A DNA stretch of 64,000 bases. It comes from CAILZL01 sp035548495. GTDB taxonomy: Bacteria; Pseudomonadota; Gammaproteobacteria; Steroidobacterales; Steroidobacteraceae. Location: NCBI GenBank assembly GCA_035548495.1, contig DASZSV010000003.1, positions 109,411-173,410 on the forward strand. The letters are read 5' to 3'. Of this stretch, positions 7,501 to 15,098 are shown piece after piece. The position numbers and the translations under genes are program-made. The number at the start of each line of letters is the position of its first letter. The stretch's first letter is position 1. The notes below the pieces were generated by a model, which saw nothing but the letters and a program-made list of their open reading frames with translations, was not told the DNA's origin and ran no database searches.

Positions 7501-9193
7501 AGGGGGACAATTGCCCGGCACCAAGGTGTATCCGTGGGTTGCGAAAACCCGCCACACTACTGCGGGTGTGGGATTGATTTCGCCACCGCCACATCACGAC
7601 ATTTATTCGATCGAAGATCTGGCCGAACTGATTCACGACCTGAAGAATGGCAATCGTCATGCACGCATCAGCGTCAAGCTGGTGGCCGAGGTAGGTGTCG
7701 GCACGATTGCTGCGGGTGTGGCGAAAGCACATGCTGATGTGGTGTTGATCAGTGGTCACGATGGCGGCACCGGTGCATCGCCACAAACTTCGTTGATGCA
7801 TGCGGGTTTGCCGTGGGAACTGGGTCTTGCTGAAACACACCAGACTCTGGTGCTCAACAATTTGCGCAGCCGCATCACGGTTGAAACCGATGGTCAATTG
7901 AAGACCGGCCGCGATGTGGCGATTGCTGCATTGCTGGGTGCAGAGGAGTTCGGTTTTGCAACTGCACCGCTGGTAGCCACGGGTTGCATCATGATGCGCG
8001 TATGTCATCTGAACACCTGTCCGACCGGTGTGGCAACGCAGGACCCGCGTCTGCGTGAAAAATTTCAGGGCAAGCCCGAACACGTGGTGAACTTCATGAA
8101 GTTCATTGCACAGGACCTGCGCGAATGGATGGCGAAGCTGGGCTTCCGCACACTGAATGAAATGATCGGCCGTGTTGATTGCCTGGAACCAAAGAAAGCC
8201 ATAGATCACTGGAAGGCCAGAGGCTTTGACTTCAGCAACATCCTGTACCAGCCCGATGCGGGTCCGGAAGTGGGACGTTATTGCCAGATGAAACAGGATC
8301 ACGGCATCGACAAATCACTGGATGTCACCAGGTTGCTGGATATCTGCAAGCCAGCGATTGAACGTGGTGAAAAAGTGTATGCCGAGCTGCCGGTGCGCAA
8401 TGTCAATCGCGTAGTGGGTGCCATTACTGGTAGCGAAATTACCCGCAAGTGGGGCGCAGCAGGACTGCCTGAAGATACCGTGCGATTGAAATTCACCGGT
8501 TCCGTCGGACAAAGCTTCGGCGCCTTTGTGCCCAAGGGCATGACGCTGTATCTCGAAGGCGATGCCAACGATCACGTGGGCAAGGGCTTGTCCGGTGGCA
8601 AGCTGATCATTTATCCGTCAGACAAAGCCAAGTTCAAAGCCGAGGACAACATCATCGTTGGCAATGTCGCGTTATACGGCGCCACCAGTGGCGAAGCATA
8701 TTTCCGCGGCATGGCCGGCGAACGTTTTGCGGTGCGCAACAGCGGTGTCAATGCCGTGGTTGAAGCAGTGGGTGATCATGGTTGCGAGTACATGACCGGT
8801 GGCCGCGTCGTGGTGCTCGGTGCAACCGGCCGTAACTTTGCAGCCGGCATGTCGGGTGGCATTGCGTACGTGCTTGATACCAATGGCACATTCAAGTCGC
8901 ACATCAACATGGCCATGGTTGGCGTTGAGCCGCTGAATGACCCGGAGGAAATCGCAATCGTGAAGAGCATGATCGAACGTCATCGTACCTACACCAAGAG
9001 TGTACGTGCGCAGGATGTGCTTGATGCCTGGGACAAATACCTGCCGCAATTCGTGAAGGTCATTCCCAAGGATTACAAGCGCATGCTGGCTGGTATCAAA
9101 CGTGCTGAAGAGCAGGGACTTAGCGGTGACGATGCCATCATGGTGGCGTTCGAGGAAAACTCGAAGGATGCAGCGCGGGTCGGTGGCGGTTGA
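4535..9193 (+). CDS. gltB: Glutamate synthase [NADPH] large subunit
   Basis: A 1552-residue alpha subunit of NADPH-GOGAT, the normal length. It makes two glutamates from glutamine and 2-oxoglutarate in the cytoplasm. The N-terminal class II glutamine amidotransferase domain begins at Cys42 (HDACGVGF), so a propeptide of 41 residues must be removed to free the nucleophile. This supports the ATG at 4535. The central domain, the FMN-binding synthase domain (around MSYGSISKEAHETLA and SGHDGGTGASP) and the 3Fe-4S cysteines in CIMMRVCHLNTCPTG are present. The C-terminal beta-helix GXGXG domain is complete (YLEGDANDHVGKGLSGGKL). gltD follows after 283 bases that hold a repeat element. Confidence 0.98.
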   Translation: MSLTLPSSSSLPENQVASAVPVRVTAPEKQGLYDPQFEHDACGVGFVVDMKGRKSHRILQQGIEVLKNLDHRGASGAEVNTGDGAGVLLQMPHQFLAAACKKISIKLPAEGEYGCGLVFLPRNATLRRALEEKFAQIIQSEGQVLLGWRTVPVDNSMLGDTAKMAEPFMRHVFIGRGPEIKDQQEFERKLYVIRKRAYTDVRTSTLGGAENWYLCSLSTRTLVYKGMLTTSQLDQYFLDLRDPAMETALALVHSRFSTNTFPSWDRAHPYRYIAHNGEINTLRGNFNWMRARESRFQSELFGEDISKISPIINPNGSDTAMFDNTLELLVLAGRSLPHAVMMMIPEPWSNHETMDDERRAFYQYHANLMEPWDGPADICFTDGIQIGAILDRNGLRPARYWVTDDGLVVLASEAGVLDIPQEHVVQKGRLQPGRMFLVDTSQGRIVDDEEIKRGVVSQRPYRQWLNEHQLYLKDLPAAPEVPLPDHDTLLQRQIAFGYTFEDQRILIAPMARDGVEAVGSMGNDTPLAVLSNKPRVLFDYFKQLFAQVTNPPIDSIREEIITASEVWLGSEGNLLEPQPADCRRLQLSAPVLTNEDFAKVRRMELPGLKSGVLSTLFKVARGEHGLVKTMEELCQSAKRMIEDDEINVLILSDRGVNREFAPLPSLLAVSGLHHFLIREGVRTKVSLVIETGEVREVHHFALLIGYGASAVNPYLAFETIDGMIRDDMLQNIDHKTACKNYVKAATKGVVKVMSKMGISAIQSYHGAQVFEAVGLHQEVVDEYFTNTPSRIGGIGIDTIAKELLMRHNHAFPVRQVNGHTLPVGGQYQWRSEGEFHLFNPESIHRLQKSVRTGSYPTYKAYAELIDDQSKNLCTLRGLLDFKPADPVPLDEVESVESIVKRFKTGAMSYGSISKEAHETLAIAMNRLGGKSNTGEGGEDPERFIPLPNGDSKNSAIKQVASGRFGVTSHYLVNAKEIQIKMAQGAKPGEGGQLPGTKVYPWVAKTRHTTAGVGLISPPPHHDIYSIEDLAELIHDLKNGNRHARISVKLVAEVGVGTIAAGVAKAHADVVLISGHDGGTGASPQTSLMHAGLPWELGLAETHQTLVLNNLRSRITVETDGQLKTGRDVAIAALLGAEEFGFATAPLVATGCIMMRVCHLNTCPTGVATQDPRLREKFQGKPEHVVNFMKFIAQDLREWMAKLGFRTLNEMIGRVDCLEPKKAIDHWKARGFDFSNILYQPDAGPEVGRYCQMKQDHGIDKSLDVTRLLDICKPAIERGEKVYAELPVRNVNRVVGAITGSEITRKWGAAGLPEDTVRLKFTGSVGQSFGAFVPKGMTLYLEGDANDHVGKGLSGGKLIIYPSDKAKFKAEDNIIVGNVALYGATSGEAYFRGMAGERFAVRNSGVNAVVEAVGDHGCEYMTGGRVVVLGATGRNFAAGMSGGIAYVLDTNGTFKSHINMAMVGVEPLNDPEEIAIVKSMIERHRTYTKSVRAQDVLDAWDKYLPQFVKVIPKDYKRMLAGIKRAEEQGLSGDDAIMVAFEENSKDAARVGGG

Positions 9194-9240
9194 ACAAACG
9201 TGCTGAGTTGAGAACCTCTGCGACGTTACAAGTACAAGTG

Positions 9241-9385
9241 CGTCATTCCCGCGAAAGCGGGAATCCAGTTTAGTACCGTTCACCCTGAGCTCGTCGAGGT
9301 GTTCATCAAACCAGATGAATGGTTCGACAAGCTCACCATGAGCGGAGCTTTGTTTTACTGGACTCCCGCCTGCGCGGGAGTGACG
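9241..9385. repeat. Composite palindromic repeat (dRS3-like ends), copy 1
   Basis: The left end, CGTCATTCCCGCGAAAGC followed by GGGAATCCAG, fits the pattern ATTCCC-N8-GGGAAT known from Neisseria dRS3 repeats. The right end, CTGGACTCCCGCC through GGGAGTGACG (9358-9385), is a diverged inverted copy of the left end. Between them is another inverted pair, CCTGAGCTCGTCGAGG (about 9283-9298) and GGTTCGACAAGCTCACCATG (about 9321-9340). The whole looks like a small non-autonomous mobile element sitting in the gltB-gltD gap. Related copies are at 11088-11180 and 24732-24856. Confidence 0.75.
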
Positions 9386-9476
9386 CATCACAGACGTTAG
9401 ACTGTGATGACATTCCTCACCTCAGGTGAGCGTTGATGCTGATTTTGAATTTAGAAATTTGAATTGAGATTGACAG

Positions 9477-10961
9477 ATGGGTAAGCCAACAGGGTTCATT
9501 GAATACTTGCGAGAACTGCCGGTAGACCGTACACCAACCGAACGCGTCAAAGACTGGAACGAATTTCATCACCACATGGATGAAAAACGTTTGCGCAATC
9601 AGGCGGCGCGTTGCATGGATTGCGGCGTACCGTTTTGTCACACCGGCAAACTCATCAGTGGCATGGCTTCCGGCTGCCCGGTCAACAATCTGATTCCGGA
9701 GTGGAACGATCTGGTGTATCGCGGCCTGTGGCAGGAAGCGCTGGCGCGCTTGCACAAGACCAACAATTTTCCGGAATTCACCGGACGCGTATGCCCTGCA
9801 CCATGCGAAGGTTCATGCGTGCTCGGCATCGACGCACCGCCGGTCACCATCAAGAATATTGAGAACACCATTATCGAGCATGGCTGGGAAGAAGGCTGGG
9901 TGATTCCTGAAGCACCAAAGAATCGCAGCGGCAAGAAAGTCGCAGTAATCGGTTCCGGCCCGGCCGGACTTGCCGCAGCAGCGCAATTGAATCGCGCGGG
10001 TCATCTTGTCACCGTTTATGAACGCGCTGATCGTCCCGGGGGCTTGCTGATGTATGGCATTCCCAACATGAAGCTAGACAAGAAAGAAGTGGTGGAGCGC
10101 CGCCTGAAACTGATGGAACAGGAAGGCATCAAGTTCGAATGCAATGCCAATGTCGGTGGCAATGTTCATGTTGAATCGCTGCGCAAGGAGTTCGATGCGA
10201 TTGTGGTTTGCGCCGGGGCAACGCTACCACGCGATTTGCCGATTGAAGGCCGCAATCTGGATGGTGTGCATTTCGCGATGGATTATCTCACTGCGTCTAC
10301 CAAAGCCATTCTCGATGGCGGTCCCGATACTTCACCCATTCACGCCAAAGGCAAGGATGTGGTGGTGATCGGTGGTGGTGACACCGGTACTGACTGTGTG
10401 GGCACCGCAATGCGCCAGGGCTGCAAATCGCTGACGCAAATTGAAATCATGCCGCGTGCGCCGATGGATCGTGCGCCTGACAATCCCTGGCCGGAATGGC
10501 CCAAGGTATACAAGATGGATTACGGTCAGGAAGAAGCCGCTGCAAAATTCGGTGGTGATCCCCGCGCCTATCAAACCACCGTGAAGAAATTCATTGGTGA
10601 TGACAAAGGCCAGTTGAAAGAACTTGTGACCGTGGTCATCAAGTGGGATAAAAATGACAAGGGCCAGTTTGTTCCTGTCGAGCAGACCGGCACGGAAAAG
10701 ACTATTCCTGCACAGTTGGTGTTGCTCGCCATGGGTTTTCTCGGGCCGGAACAACCATTGTTGAAAGCACTGGGTGTGGATGCCGATCCACGCAGCAACA
10801 TCAAGGCCGATCATGGCAAGTTCAACACCAGCGTCAAAGGCATCTTTGCTGCGGGCGATTGCCGCCGTGGTCAAAGTCTGGTGGTGTGGGCCATCAATGA
10901 AGGCCGAGGTGCGGCACGCGAATGCGATCGCTACTTGATGGGTGCAACTGACTTGCCGTGA
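9477..10961 (+). CDS. gltD: Glutamate synthase [NADPH] small subunit
   Basis: A 494-residue beta subunit of glutamate synthase. It takes electrons from NADPH via FAD and two 4Fe-4S clusters to the large subunit. The N-terminal ferredoxin-like region has the cysteines in ARCMDCGVPFCHTG, SGCPVNN and RVCPAPCEGSCVLG. The FAD-binding motif VIGSGPAGLAAAAQLNRAG follows near residue 160, with PGGLLMYGIPNMKLDK. The NADPH-binding motif VVVIGGGDTGTDCVGTA is in the second half, and the C terminus carries the FAD-contact GIFAAGDCRRGQSLVVWAI. The start ATG is at 9477. The Shine-Dalgarno sequence is weak, but homologues begin at the same MGKPTGF-like stretch. Confidence 0.97.
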   Translation: MGKPTGFIEYLRELPVDRTPTERVKDWNEFHHHMDEKRLRNQAARCMDCGVPFCHTGKLISGMASGCPVNNLIPEWNDLVYRGLWQEALARLHKTNNFPEFTGRVCPAPCEGSCVLGIDAPPVTIKNIENTIIEHGWEEGWVIPEAPKNRSGKKVAVIGSGPAGLAAAAQLNRAGHLVTVYERADRPGGLLMYGIPNMKLDKKEVVERRLKLMEQEGIKFECNANVGGNVHVESLRKEFDAIVVCAGATLPRDLPIEGRNLDGVHFAMDYLTASTKAILDGGPDTSPIHAKGKDVVVIGGGDTGTDCVGTAMRQGCKSLTQIEIMPRAPMDRAPDNPWPEWPKVYKMDYGQEEAAAKFGGDPRAYQTTVKKFIGDDKGQLKELVTVVIKWDKNDKGQFVPVEQTGTEKTIPAQLVLLAMGFLGPEQPLLKALGVDADPRSNIKADHGKFNTSVKGIFAAGDCRRGQSLVVWAINEGRGAARECDRYLMGATDLP

Positions 10962-11087
10962 TAGTTATCACGATACGGGTTGTGATTTGTAGTCTGGGAT
11001 GCTTCATCCCTGCGTCTTCGATCAGTTTGGCGATGGGATGCTGGGATTTTGCTTCGCTTCATCACCAGCCTACGAAGAAACTGTAAT

Positions 11088-11180
11088 GTCATTCCGTTTA
11101 TCCTGAGCTTGTCGAATTGAATGGTTCGACTGGCTCACCATGAGCTATTAAACTGGATCTCCGTCTTCACGGGGATGACG
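11088..11180. repeat. Composite palindromic repeat, copy 2 (degraded)
   Basis: This copy keeps the order of copy 1: GTCATTCCG, then TCCTGAGCTTGTCGAATT, then GGTTCGACTGGCTCACCATG, then CTGGATCTCCGTCTTCACGG ending GGATGACG. The left end has lost half of its hairpin, which suggests decay or a different subtype. It lies between gltD and pyrF. Confidence 0.65.
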
Positions 11181-11223
11181 TCGTAGTTACTGCATCGTCA
11201 CACAAGATCTGAGCGACCTTCTC

Positions 11224-12036
11224 ATGACCTTCATTCAAAAACTTGAGTCCGCCTGGCAACGTAATAACTCGCTGCTGTGCATAGGACTTGATCCTGATCC
11301 CGCCAAATTTCCCTCGCTGTTAAAATCTGCGCCGGACGCGATTTATCAATTCAACAAGGCAATTGTTGATGCAACACATGATCTGGTGTGTGCCTACAAA
11401 CCACAGATCGCCTACTTTGCTGCGCACGCTGCCGAAGCGCAGTTGTTGACCACCATCGAGTACATTCATTCAACCTACCCGCATATTCCCGTGATTCTCG
11501 ATGCCAAACGCGGTGATATTGGCAGCACGGCGGAACAATATGCGATCGAGGCATTCAGGCGTTACAAGGCAGATGCCGTAACGGTGAATCCTTACCTGGG
11601 TCATGATTCAGTGCAACCGTTCACCAGTTACAAGGATAAAGGTGTGATCATTTTGTGCCGTACCTCCAACAAGGGCGCGCAAGATCTGCAAGACCTGCAA
11701 ATTGATGGACAACCGTTGTACGAAAAACTGGCGCAACGTGTCAGCAACGAGTGGAATGAACATGGCAATTGTTTGATGGTGGTGGGCGCAACGTGGCCCG
11801 AACAACTGCAACGCGTGCGAAGTATTGTTGGCAATATGCCATTGCTGATTCCCGGCATCGGTGCGCAGGGTGGTGATGTGAAAGCCGTGGTCAATGCTGG
11901 CAAGACTGCCTCGGGTACAGGGCTCATCATCAGTTCATCACGCAGTGTGCTTTATGCCAGCAGGAATGATGATTTTGCCAACGCGGCACGACAGGCGGCA
12001 ATGGCATTACGAGATGAGATCAATTTGTATCGTTGA
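11224..12036 (+). CDS. pyrF: Orotidine 5'-phosphate decarboxylase (type 2)
   Basis: A 270-residue enzyme that decarboxylates OMP to UMP, the last step of pyrimidine nucleotide synthesis. The catalytic Lys/Asp motif is seen in VILDAKRGDIGSTAEQYA. The opening SLLCIGLDPDPAKFP, the later GATWPEQL and LLIPGIGAQGGDV, and a length near 270 residues fit the longer type 2 subfamily rather than the 230-residue E. coli type. The TIM-barrel is complete. It stands alone behind repeat copy 2, with its own start ATG at 11224. No other pyr gene is near. Confidence 0.95.
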   Translation: MTFIQKLESAWQRNNSLLCIGLDPDPAKFPSLLKSAPDAIYQFNKAIVDATHDLVCAYKPQIAYFAAHAAEAQLLTTIEYIHSTYPHIPVILDAKRGDIGSTAEQYAIEAFRRYKADAVTVNPYLGHDSVQPFTSYKDKGVIILCRTSNKGAQDLQDLQIDGQPLYEKLAQRVSNEWNEHGNCLMVVGATWPEQLQRVRSIVGNMPLLIPGIGAQGGDVKAVVNAGKTASGTGLIISSSRSVLYASRNDDFANAARQAAMALRDEINLYR

Positions 12037-12092
12037 TGGCTTTGGTGCCTGCCATTATTGGGATTGATTTCGAGCTTTGCAGCCCGCAAAAC

Positions 12093-12121
12093 AAGAGCTG
12101 ATGCTCGATGCGTCAGCTCTT
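12093..12121 (-). terminator. Terminator hairpin between pyrF and the secreted-protein gene
   Basis: AAGAGCTGA (12093-12101) and TCAGCTCTT (12113-12121) form a perfect 9-bp stem. On the minus strand it is followed by TGTTTTG, so it most likely ends the leftward gene at 12146. It may also help to end pyrF transcripts. Confidence 0.6.
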
Positions 12122-12145
12122 ATAACAGGAAAGGGCGAGATGGGC

Positions 12146-13045
12146 TTACGGAATCATTTCCCAATCAACCGTCTTTTCCATCATGCTGCCGTCCGATAAA
12201 AACAGGTGCCACACGAGATGATTTACTCCGTCCTGCAATTGTGCCCCTGCATTAGCACAGAACAGCGCCGGACGATTCTGGGCATTTGGCGGGCTCATAT
12301 TGCAATTGTATCCAAAGGAAAATAGACCCTGCACACCGTTGTCTGTAACGTCGAGGTTTACTACTTCAATACCCGTGGGTAATAAAATTGCCGCATCAAA
12401 GTACTGGTATCTCAGGAAGCTACCACTTGATGGCGAGATGAATACGCTGTTATCTGTCTGCAAGGACGCGGAGTCAATTTGCAGGACGATAGAAAATGAG
12501 TTCGAATCACTGCCCCCGGAGATTTCTATTGTCCTAACCGAGAACTGTTGCATGTCCGGTGCAGCTGTCAGAATTTGATCTGTTACGGGGTAGTGGCCTG
12601 AGTAGTCATCGAAATTGAAGAAGACGGAATATACTTGCACCATTTCCGACAACGGCTTGTTATGAAAATAAAGGATCCGAAACATACTTTCACACCAACC
12701 AACACAGTCGCTGGGGTGAACATCAACTTCGTTAGGCTGATACCCCGGAGTTGGATCGGATTCAATCTTCAGCGATCCCATGTCAATTGAGTATTGTGAT
12801 TGCGTTTCGTTTTGCGGATATATGCCGTATTGGGGAGATGCATCGGTATCTTGCACTCCAGAGTCATAGGTATATTTTGCTGTGACTACTTGCCCAACAG
12901 ACACTTGGTTGCCAAGCAGGTTGGCAGAGTCGTACATCCCGGTGACGTGTGCAGAAAGCTCCACCTTAACCGGCGCGGCGTAACAACTGTATGCAGCTAA
13001 GCTGCTCAAGATCAGCACTGAATAAAGCACAGGTTGGAATCTCAT
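12146..13045 (-). CDS. Secreted hypothetical protein with beta-sandwich-like domain
   Basis: A 299-residue exported protein. The start is set at 13045, where an AAGGAAG ribosome site precedes MRFQPVLYSVLILSSLAAY, a clear signal peptide with likely cleavage after CYA. The mature part opens with VKVELSAHVTGMYD and has SVGQVVTAKYTYDSGVQDTD. This resembles the N-terminal domain seen in many PEP-CTERM exported proteins, but the C terminus (ending VDWEMIP) lacks the PEP motif, the helix and the basic tail. Base composition is more AT-rich than the neighbours, which suggests acquisition. The role is unknown; a periplasmic or extracellular location is inferred. Confidence 0.65.
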   Translation of the reverse strand: MRFQPVLYSVLILSSLAAYSCYAAPVKVELSAHVTGMYDSANLLGNQVSVGQVVTAKYTYDSGVQDTDASPQYGIYPQNETQSQYSIDMGSLKIESDPTPGYQPNEVDVHPSDCVGWCESMFRILYFHNKPLSEMVQVYSVFFNFDDYSGHYPVTDQILTAAPDMQQFSVRTIEISGGSDSNSFSIVLQIDSASLQTDNSVFISPSSGSFLRYQYFDAAILLPTGIEVVNLDVTDNGVQGLFSFGYNCNMSPPNAQNRPALFCANAGAQLQDGVNHLVWHLFLSDGSMMEKTVDWEMIP

Positions 13046-13365
13046 ATTTCTTCCTTTGTAGCATCTAAAGAACGTTAAAATTGGTAGCCCGAATTCACGG
13101 CATTCCATTCGGTCTGCAGGGAATGCAGATCGGGACAATGAGTGTTGAAGTAACAGGGAAATTCGAAAATTTAACCTCCCATGCACATGCCTTGCTCCAA
13201 ATGGAATTCCACTACTATCCACCATGTACGTAAGAAGAACATGCCTGGATAGTTTGGTGATTGTTGACGAAGCCGTCATATTGCAATATCAGACAAAGCA
13301 TGAAACGATGAATGCTTCCGTTTTGTCCAAAAGATGGGCCGCATTGGCCCAACCAGGAGCGCGCC
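13046..13365. other. Divergent intergenic region
   Basis: About 320 bases between the leftward secreted-protein gene and the rightward VOC-PhzF-cupin operon. It must hold both promoters. A 7-bp inverted repeat GCATTCC/GGAATGC (13100-13126) is the only structure noticed. Upstream in-frame extensions of both flanking genes into this region look non-coding. Confidence 0.4.
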
Positions 13366-13752
13366 ATGCACAGAAGCAGATTGGCCGGATTCATCATAGA
13401 TTGCCAGACCAGTGACGTAGAAACCGCCGCGAAATTCTGGAGTGAAGCGCTGGGCATGAAGATGGAATACGATCCGCCAGCACATGGCGCCAACTATGCG
13501 CCGCTGACAGAGCCCACCGGCTTCATGCACATTGAAGTGCAATCCGTTGAGCATCCAAGCCGTGTGCATCTTGATATAGAAGCCGACGATGTTGAAGCGG
13601 AAGTGCAGCGACTTGAGAAGCTTGGCGCCAGACGTATCAAGCAAATCAGAACCTGGTGGGTGATGGAGGCGCCTACTGGACAGCGCTTTTGTGTGGTACG
13701 GGCACAATCGCCGCAATTCCAGCAACTGGCCAACACCTGGAAAGACGATTGA
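13366..13752 (+). CDS. VOC (glyoxalase-fold) family protein
   Basis: A 128-residue protein of the vicinal oxygen chelate superfamily. The start at 13366 has an AGGAG site six bases before it and gives MHRSRLAGFIIDCQTSDV; the longer frame from 13312 is not needed. The paired beta-alpha-beta-beta-beta halves are visible: ETAAKFWSEALGMKM in the first, then HLDIEADDVEAEVQRLEKLGA and APTGQRFCVVR in the second. Such proteins act as dioxygenases, isomerases or binding proteins, and the substrate is not predictable here. It ends one base before the PhzF gene, so the two are probably co-translated. Confidence 0.8.
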   Translation: MHRSRLAGFIIDCQTSDVETAAKFWSEALGMKMEYDPPAHGANYAPLTEPTGFMHIEVQSVEHPSRVHLDIEADDVEAEVQRLEKLGARRIKQIRTWWVMEAPTGQRFCVVRAQSPQFQQLANTWKDD

Positions 13753-13753
13753 C

Positions 13754-14602
13754 ATGACCGCTTATGCATATCGCCTGTTGAATGTATTTGCCATTGAAGG
13801 CGATGCATTCTCGGGCAATCCTTTATGCGTATTCGAAGATGCACGCGGTCTGAGCGATGCAGCAATGCAGGCGCTGGCATTGCAGTTCAATCTTTCCGAA
13901 ACCACCTTCATTCTTCCCAGCAATAAAGCAACGGCACATGTAAGAATTTTCACACCCAATTTTGAAATGCCGTTTGCGGGACATCCCACGTTGGGGACCG
14001 CGCACGTGGTGCGTGATCTGTATAACTCCGGTGATGCACTGGCCCTGGAGATGAAAGCTGGAATCATTCCGGTGACTGCCAGCAACGATCACTGGACATT
14101 GCGGGCCAATCCTTCGTCATCACGACCGGTTGAGGCCACTCATGTCCAGTTGGCACAGATGCTTGGCATTCACGCGAGTGATATTGCCAGTGAGCCATTG
14201 TGGATCAACGCGGGCAGTGAGCAATTGATCATTCCGTTACGCAGCGCAGAGGCGGTGCGGCGCTGCAAGCCTGAGGTTGAACTGCTGCAACGTCATGGCC
14301 GCGTCAGTGATGAACGCTTTCTCGCGTATGTGTGGAGTGATGACAGTGAAGGTCAAATTGTGGCGCGATTCTTTTTTGCCAAAGGCAATGCCTATGCGGA
14401 AGATCCGGCCACCGGTTCCGCATGCGCGAATCTTGGCGGCTGGTTTATCGCGTCGCAGTACACCATGCCATTACACAAACGTGTCCTTCAGGGGCATATG
14501 ATCAATCGTCCATGCGAATTGCTGCTGAATATCAACGAGCATGCACAGATTCTGGTCAGTGGTCTGGTCACTGAAATGGGTTGCGGTATCATCAACTTGT
14601 AA
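13754..14602 (+). CDS. PhzF family isomerase/epimerase-like protein
   Basis: A 282-residue PhzF-fold protein. The start ATG at 13754 follows the VOC stop by one base. Family signatures include the opening LLNVFAIEGDAFSGNPLCVF, the segment LSETTFIL containing the catalytic Glu, RIFTPNFEMPFAGHPTLGTA, and the C-terminal half motif AEDPATGSACANLGGWF. The two halves have the diaminopimelate-epimerase-like fold. True PhzF isomerises trans-2,3-dihydro-3-hydroxyanthranilate in phenazine synthesis, but no phenazine genes are present, so a general isomerase role is more likely. It sits in an operon with VOC and cupin genes. Confidence 0.85.
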   Translation: MTAYAYRLLNVFAIEGDAFSGNPLCVFEDARGLSDAAMQALALQFNLSETTFILPSNKATAHVRIFTPNFEMPFAGHPTLGTAHVVRDLYNSGDALALEMKAGIIPVTASNDHWTLRANPSSSRPVEATHVQLAQMLGIHASDIASEPLWINAGSEQLIIPLRSAEAVRRCKPEVELLQRHGRVSDERFLAYVWSDDSEGQIVARFFFAKGNAYAEDPATGSACANLGGWFIASQYTMPLHKRVLQGHMINRPCELLLNINEHAQILVSGLVTEMGCGIINL

Positions 14603-14614
14603 AGGTGCATACAC

Positions 14615-15085
14615 ATGACATTGAAACTGCCTGCGATTGATCCAGCCACATTGCCTGTTGTAGAGAAAACGGGTTATCCACCGCCATTGAATGAACGCGT
14701 GCGTGGCCGCTCACGGCGCAAGCTGGGCGATGCCTGTGGTCTGACACAGTTCGGAGTGAATCTCACCACATTGCAGCCGGGCTCGCAGTCGGCGTTACGC
14801 CACTGGCATCTGCGTGAAGACGAATTTGTGTATGTATTGAGCGGTGAACTGGTTCTGGTTACTGATGGTGGCGAACAAACGTTGCGGGCAGGTCAGTGTG
14901 CCGGCTTTCCAGCGGGCAAACGCGATGGTCATCACCTGATCAATCGCAGCGATCAGCCTGCGCAATATCTGGAAGTGGGCTCGCGAATACCGGGTGAAGT
15001 GGCTGGTTATCCTGATGAAGACATTGCCCTGGTCATGACCGTGGATGGCGTAAAGTTTGTGCGCAAGGATGGCAGCTCCTTCTGA
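14615..15085 (+). CDS. Cupin domain protein
   Basis: A 156-residue single-domain cupin, the third gene of the VOC-PhzF-cupin operon (12-base gap). The first cupin motif is in ALRHWHLREDEFVYVLSGE (metal-binding His, His and Glu) and the second in CAGFPAGKRDGHHLINRSD (His). The N-terminal 45 residues with PPPLNERVRGRSRRKLGD are typical of a group of uncharacterised cupins. It may be a small-molecule binder, isomerase or dioxygenase. No substrate is suggested by the sequence. Confidence 0.82.
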   Translation: MTLKLPAIDPATLPVVEKTGYPPPLNERVRGRSRRKLGDACGLTQFGVNLTTLQPGSQSALRHWHLREDEFVYVLSGELVLVTDGGEQTLRAGQCAGFPAGKRDGHHLINRSDQPAQYLEVGSRIPGEVAGYPDEDIALVMTVDGVKFVRKDGSSF

Positions 15086-15098
15086 GCATCATCGCGCA

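Noticed and set aside
7394..8302. Antisense ORF of 302 codons opposite gltB
   Set aside because: It lies entirely inside gltB, which is strongly supported by domains and cofactor motifs. Its product is His/Cys/Arg-rich, as shadow frames usually are, with no recognisable domain.
13100..13126. Inverted repeat GCATTCC/GGAATGC in the VOC upstream region considered as a terminator or operator
   Set aside because: Only 7 bp with a 13-nt loop and no T-tract, in a region of no other symmetry; it could occur by chance.
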